Shown in pieces: positions 59,916 through 64,000 of a DNA stretch of 64,000 nucleotides. Below the pieces are notes generated by a model. The model was not told the origin of the DNA and made no database searches. It worked only from the letters and a program-made list of their open reading frames with translations. The translations under genes and the position numbers were made by a program. The stretch is from the NCBI RefSeq assembly GCF_000687475.1, contig NC_057320.1, forward strand, positions 744,001 to 808,000. Direction: 5' to 3'. Origin of the DNA: Ustilaginoidea virens (taxonomy: Eukaryota; Ascomycota; Sordariomycetes; Hypocreales; Clavicipitaceae). The stretch's first letter is position 1. Every line of letters starts with the position of its first letter.

Positions 59916-62228
59916 GGGGCAGTGGCAGTGGCAGGGGCAGGGGCAGGGGGGCGCTCGGTATAAACGCCGCGTCACTGGCTGTTAAAAGGCCCCCCCCCCC
60001 CCTCTTTTTTTTTCTTTTTTTGCTGTTTGTTGCGGCGCAAGTCGTGGCGGAAACAAGGATTTTTAAACCAAAAAAAAAAAAAAAAATAGCAACACCGGTA
60101 ATGCAATGGATGAAACGGAACGGCAATGTTGGAATAAACAACGGGCAACGGCGTCGTGAAGCTGGAGTCGAGGCCTAGCACCCTGCGGATTGATTCAGGC
60201 GGCCAAAGAAAAAAAGGCGGCATGAACGAACGGTAGTCATAAACGCATGGCAGTCCGGTGCAACGCCAGGGCAGCTCGTCTGGTCGGCTCCGGGTCGAGT
60301 ATGCCGACGGCAGAGTGAGTCGCAGGCCGCAAGTCCGAAACCCAAAGGCTCGGCGGCGGCGCAGAGTCGCAGACGGTCGCTGAACGAACTGCCAAGTCTC
60401 CGCCGATCAAACTCTAAGTTGTGGGCGGATGATAAACGAGGGGGGTGTGAGAAGACGGACTCGACGGACTCGACGGACTCGATAGACACCGATAGACTCG
60501 ATAGATTCGACGCGCACGTCACACTGTCGCAGTCCAGGCTCCAGGCTCCAGACGGCAATCATCAGGAACAAGGCTGCATGTGCATGATATGGTCTCATCC
60601 CGTTGGCCAGCGAAGCGAGCCCCATCCCATCCACACCCACCCACACCCGCTGTAGGGTCGGGTCGCTGGGTCGCTGGGTCGCTGGGGGTAGGGTTTGCAG
60701 GAATCCATGTTTTGTCCCCAACGACGGGGGAGGGACAAAGGCGGACCAGACTGCCTTTTCGGACGGCAATCTCAGGCTGACTCGCCCGCCTCGCCCTGCC
60801 ACGCCAAGACACAGCGTAGCAGTGAGCAGGTGAATGTGATTAGGACGTGATGGATGGAACTTGGGACGTCGAGTGGAGGGGTGCGGGACTCTCAGTGCCG
60901 TGCACGTCTTGGTTCGCCGCAAGGTTGACCTGACTCGAGGTCAAACGGGCCACAAACATACCGAGTTGCTCGGGGCATGCAGCAGCACATACAGGGCGGA
61001 TTCACGTCATGATGCGCTGTTGCCGCAGTCGACGCGAGACGACGCGATGTGCAAGGTTGAGCAGCAGCCAAGCCCATGCGCAAAAGCCCTGCCAGCTTTG
61101 TACGCTCGAGCACGGCCTGGCAATCAATCAATCGGACGGCCCGCTATCCGTCGCGCTGGGACCTGAACCCGGGGGGCCTGTTGACTGCTGGCACTGCTGG
61201 CTAGGTGTATGAGAGCAAAGGAAATACCGTACTCCGTACTGTACGTTGAAAATGGCCGGCTGCAGGGGCATGGCAGGGCACATAGCCAGCAAGAAGACAA
61301 GAAAGACCAAGGTGGCAGGCATGCATGTAACATACGGAACACACGGCCCCATAACACATTGCCTGCAAGTGCCATGGCCAAAAGAGGCAAACAGACGTCG
61401 CTGCTGGCTCGACCTCGGGGGAGCAGAGGCGGATCGAGCGGATCGAGCGGATCGAGCGAGATGGCCCCGGACCAAGAACCAGTCGATCTGCCCACGTGGC
61501 TGCGGCCAGCACCGCCTTTCCACTAAATAAGGAACAAGGGGGTTTCCCCGTCGTGCCATTGGCGGGCCTTGTATCCCAGGCGGAATCCTGGCCCCCAAAG
61601 CGAAAAGGGCCAGCCGTTTCACGAATCACGGGGGGGGAAGTCGCAGGTTCCAGACTGGTTCCAGGCTGACGACGAAGCGGTTGAGCCCGTGGGTAGGCCG
61701 TACGGGATCAGGCAGAGCTGTTGCATGCCGGGCTCCTTGGCCACGCACGCTGGCAGGGAGTGCTTCCTCGTTGTGGAATCCGGACTGGGCCCTGCATCCC
61801 AGCGGTCCGTCGTCCTCGTCCATCCCAGACATTCTCAAGGGCATCTCGTGCGCTTCGGCAGATTTTGGGTTGGCAGGGGTTTCGGGGGGGGAGGGGGGGG
61901 GGGTGTGAGGGTGGTTAGCCATCTGTAGCGTCCGCGCACTAGAAACGGAGGACCATGCCGGGGTGGTGACCGGGGGGGGGGGGCAGGGGAAGGGGGTGCG
62001 TGGGCGAACTCTTGAGTATCGACCAGATAAGTCGAGGATTTGACAGGCCGTGTTCAGCGTGGGAGCGATGGAAACCCGCCCGAGCCACGCTGGGAGTTTG
62101 TCTGGGACTGCGATGCGACGTCAAGGGCTGGCGGTCAGGGGCTGCGGCCAAACGCGAATCCGAAGGATCCAGAATCCAGAATTCAGAATCCAGACAGAAA
62201 TCCAGATGCGGCATGGCTGCTATGCACG

Positions 62229-62292
62229 TAGGCGGGTGACGCTGTAGGCGGGTGACGCTGTAGGCGGGTGATGCTGTAGGCGGGCGACGCTG
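62229..62292. repeat. 16-base minisatellite upstream of CIA30-like gene
   Basis: Four exact-length copies of TAGGCGGGTGACGCTG (62229, 62245, 62261, 62277). Copies 3 and 4 differ at one position each. It lies about 320 bases before the CIA30-like start codon, in promoter distance. Confidence 0.9.
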
Positions 62293-62615
62293 CTTAAGCG
62301 GGGTCTGGCTAGTTCCCTGCCGGCGCCACCCAAACCCCAGCCACCAACCAAACCGTGTCCTACTGTACCTACCGCCCACCGTCCGTCCACCTATCCGCTT
62401 GTCCTCCGTCCGCTTGTCCACCCTCCACCCTCCACCCTCCACCCTCCACCCTCCACTGTCTACCGCCCGCTTGAGCGAATGCGACGGCAGCCGAAACCCC
62501 GTCGTCCGTTCCTGAGACACAATCGCGCCGCTTTGTGTGCCCGCCCGAGCATCGCCATCAACCCGCGCCCGGCCACGGCCCAGCCCTTTTGCACGCTTGC
62601 AGCCCCTCGCCAGCC

Positions 62616-63370
62616 ATGCCTGACGAGATTCTCTTTCTGTACGGAGGAGACAAGTACGCCGCCGCGCCCCCCCCCCCCGTTGCTACCGTCCTTTCGTCCA
62701 TCCATCCTGCTGGGCTAACCCCCTTGCTTCCTTGGCCTCGCAGACCATGGACCCCTGACGCGTGGGCCACGTCGGACGACCGCGTCCGCGGCGGCGCCAG
62801 CACCTCCCACCTCACGGTGCTGGGCCCCCGGCACGCCCGCTTCCACGGCCACCTCGACACCACGGCCCTCGGCGGCGCCGGCTTCGCCTCGCAGCACTCC
62901 CGGGGCGAGCTGCGCCTCGACCTCGGCGCCTACGACGGCATCGTCGTGTCCATCAGGGGCCCCGAGCCCGCCGACGGCAAGCGCTACGCCCTCACGCTCA
63001 AGGACGAGCTGCCCCCGCCGAGGGGCGACGGCCGCCAGCAGAGCTCCCTCACCTGGGAGGCCGACTTTGTGGCCGCGGGGCCGGGCGACGTCAAGCTGCC
63101 GTGGGACCGGTTCAAGCCTACCTACCGGGGGAGGGGGCAGCCGGGCGCGCGGGAGCTGAACCTGGCGAGCGTGAAGCGGGTCGGCCTGATGATGCGAAGG
63201 TGCGTCTCTTTTTTCTTTTTTCTCTTTTCCTTTCTTTTCTTTTTATTTTGGGCCCGGCCGTGATGTGAGCTGCTCTAAGGTGCGCAGCTTCTTTGGGCAG
63301 CAGCAGGGGGACTTTGCGCTGAACCTCTTTTCCATCTCGGCTTGGAGGCATGTTCCGCATGGCGAGGGGC

Positions 63371-63448
<78 letters not shown>

Positions 63449-63573
63449 CCCGGGCCCAGGACGAGGACGAGGTCGACGACGACGACGACGAGGATTTCAA
63501 GGCTCGGCAGGCCATGGGTGGGCAGGGGCCGCGGCGCGCGTGGTGGAAGCGGCTGCTGTGCGGGATGGTGTAA
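62616..63573 (+). CDS. CIA30-domain protein (complex I intermediate-associated type)
   Basis: Exons 62616-62653, 62744-63199 and 63288-63573; 259 residues, all in phase (GTACGC donor with GCTAAC branch and CGCAG acceptor; GTGCGT donor with GCGCAG acceptor). The protein starts MPDEILFLYGGDK-PWTPDAW and keeps the CIA30 fold blocks: SDDRVRGGAS, GGAGFASQ, YDGIVVSIRGPEPADGKRY, WDRFKPTYRGRG and VGLMMRSFFGQQQGDFALNLFSI. CIA30/NDUFAF1 assists assembly of mitochondrial complex I, but this copy has no N-terminal targeting peptide and is more likely the short cytosolic-type fungal member of the family. The C-terminus carries a CAGGAG repeat (63373-63444, Gln-Glu) and an acidic EDEVDDDDDED run before a basic end. 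Intron 1 is 90 bases and stop-free, so its retention would stay in frame. Confidence 0.85.
63373..63444 (+). repeat. CAGGAG hexamer repeat coding Gln-Glu
   Basis: About twelve CAGGAG units at the end of the CIA30-like gene, in frame, giving a (QE)n acidic tail. Confidence 0.9.
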
Positions 63574-64000
63574 TGTAGATTATCGGTTGGACGGTGTTTC
63601 TGCCGGGAATGTATTCTCGACATGTGCGACATGTGCATATCTGGTGGTTTCCTACGACGCTCGATGGTTACGACTCACCTACGTTGATCGATGGGCAGCA
63701 GATACTAGGCAGCAGATACTACATAGGCAGCAGATCGATTGCTAGACAGCAGACGGCAGACAGCAGGACAGCAGATCAATTGCTAGACGGTAGACCCTGG
63801 CACTGGCCACTAGCCAGCAAAGACGACATGTCATGGATTGATCTGCGCTGCCCGACGATGGCGGGAGCGGCTCCACCATGGCCCGATCGCAAAGCTCGCC
63901 CCGCCCCTCGATGCATGGCGTCACTCTCCAACTCTGCTCGCCCGGCACGGCACGGCACGGCCTGGCCTGGCCTGGCTCCTCGTCGTCGCCGCCGGGCCAC
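63574..64000. other. Downstream DNA with GCAGCAGATACTA-type repeats
   Basis: After the CIA30-like stop there are short direct repeats of GGCAGCAGATACTA and GCAGATCGATTGCTAGACAG between about 63697 and 63793, then GCACGGCACGG and CCTGGCCTGG repeats at the edge. No gene was seen. Confidence 0.5.

Larger units (their letters stand above)
57711..62615. other. 4.9 kb intergenic, microsatellite-rich, no gene seen
   Basis: Repeats include G at 57771-57788, CAGGA units at 58186-58230, GAT units at 58509-58535, C at about 58757-58780, GCTTCT units at 58965-58990, GGTGCT units at 59286-59350, T at 59581-59615, GGGCAT units at 59884-59915, GTCGCTGG units at 60660-60685, CGGATCGAG units at 61431-61460, the 16-base minisatellite at 62229-62292 and CCACCCT units at 62418-62453. 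TACTCCGTA occurs at 61230-61238. Frames across these tracts are low-complexity and unsupported. Confidence 0.5.

Overview
The window is nuclear DNA from a filamentous ascomycete, most likely a Sordariomycete and probably Hypocreales. The evidence is short spliceosomal introns (about 40 to 190 bases) with GTAAGT/GTACGT-type donors, CTAAC/CTGAC branch sites and YAG acceptors. Coding sequence is GC-rich, and the gene set is fungal (PEX20, SEC13, KIN1-type kinase, RCD1/CAF40, a Whi2-like BTB protein, a BCS1-like AAA protein). The first 3.4 kb look degraded by repeat-induced point mutation (RIP). The lineage is inferred from style and protein resemblance, not from a database search.

Layout. Positions 1-3366 are AT-rich, full of stops and contain only repeat relics. 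A short GC-rich palindromic island (3367-3545) follows, then intergenic DNA with long simple repeats. Next come a secreted cysteine-containing protein whose first exon cannot be found (5560-6459, minus), a BCS1-like AAA ATPase (7372-9273, minus), and a long gene-poor stretch with one weak gene model (10869-11373, minus). A single-pass membrane protein (16158-18455, plus) follows. PEX20 (19371-20533, minus) and SEC13 (21182-22546, plus) are divergent across a 648-base shared promoter. After them lie a Whi2-like BTB protein (23426 to about 25193, minus), a secreted GPI-type sorbosone/glucose dehydrogenase-like protein (26175-27853, minus), a methionine-permease-like transporter (29865-31874, plus), a GPATCH1/TOUGH-type G-patch protein (32628-34887, minus), a KIN1/PAR-1-type kinase (38542-42594, plus) and the CCR4-NOT subunit RCD1/CAF40 (43996-45449, plus). 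An 11 kb gene desert (45450-56506) rich in microsatellites and minisatellites separates these from a short-zipper bZIP factor (56507-57710, plus) and a CIA30-domain protein (62616-63573, plus).

Most genes are unrelated housekeeping or signalling functions (vesicle coat, peroxisome import, splicing, mRNA decay, polarity kinase, transport), as expected of a fungal chromosome arm, and no biosynthetic cluster is visible. Exon joins below were worked out by hand from splice signals and reading frame and were checked for phase.

I did not find a convincing new multi-gene system. The best leads are: (i) a one-base frame break at a C10 run at the KIN1 start; (ii) a Whi2-like BTB protein with two PPxY motifs and an apparent GC-AG intron; (iii) a bZIP factor with almost no zipper and an in-frame 60-base intron; (iv) ten copies of a CACTTGGTATC-type element between convergent genes; (v) the palindromic GC island inside the RIP-like region.
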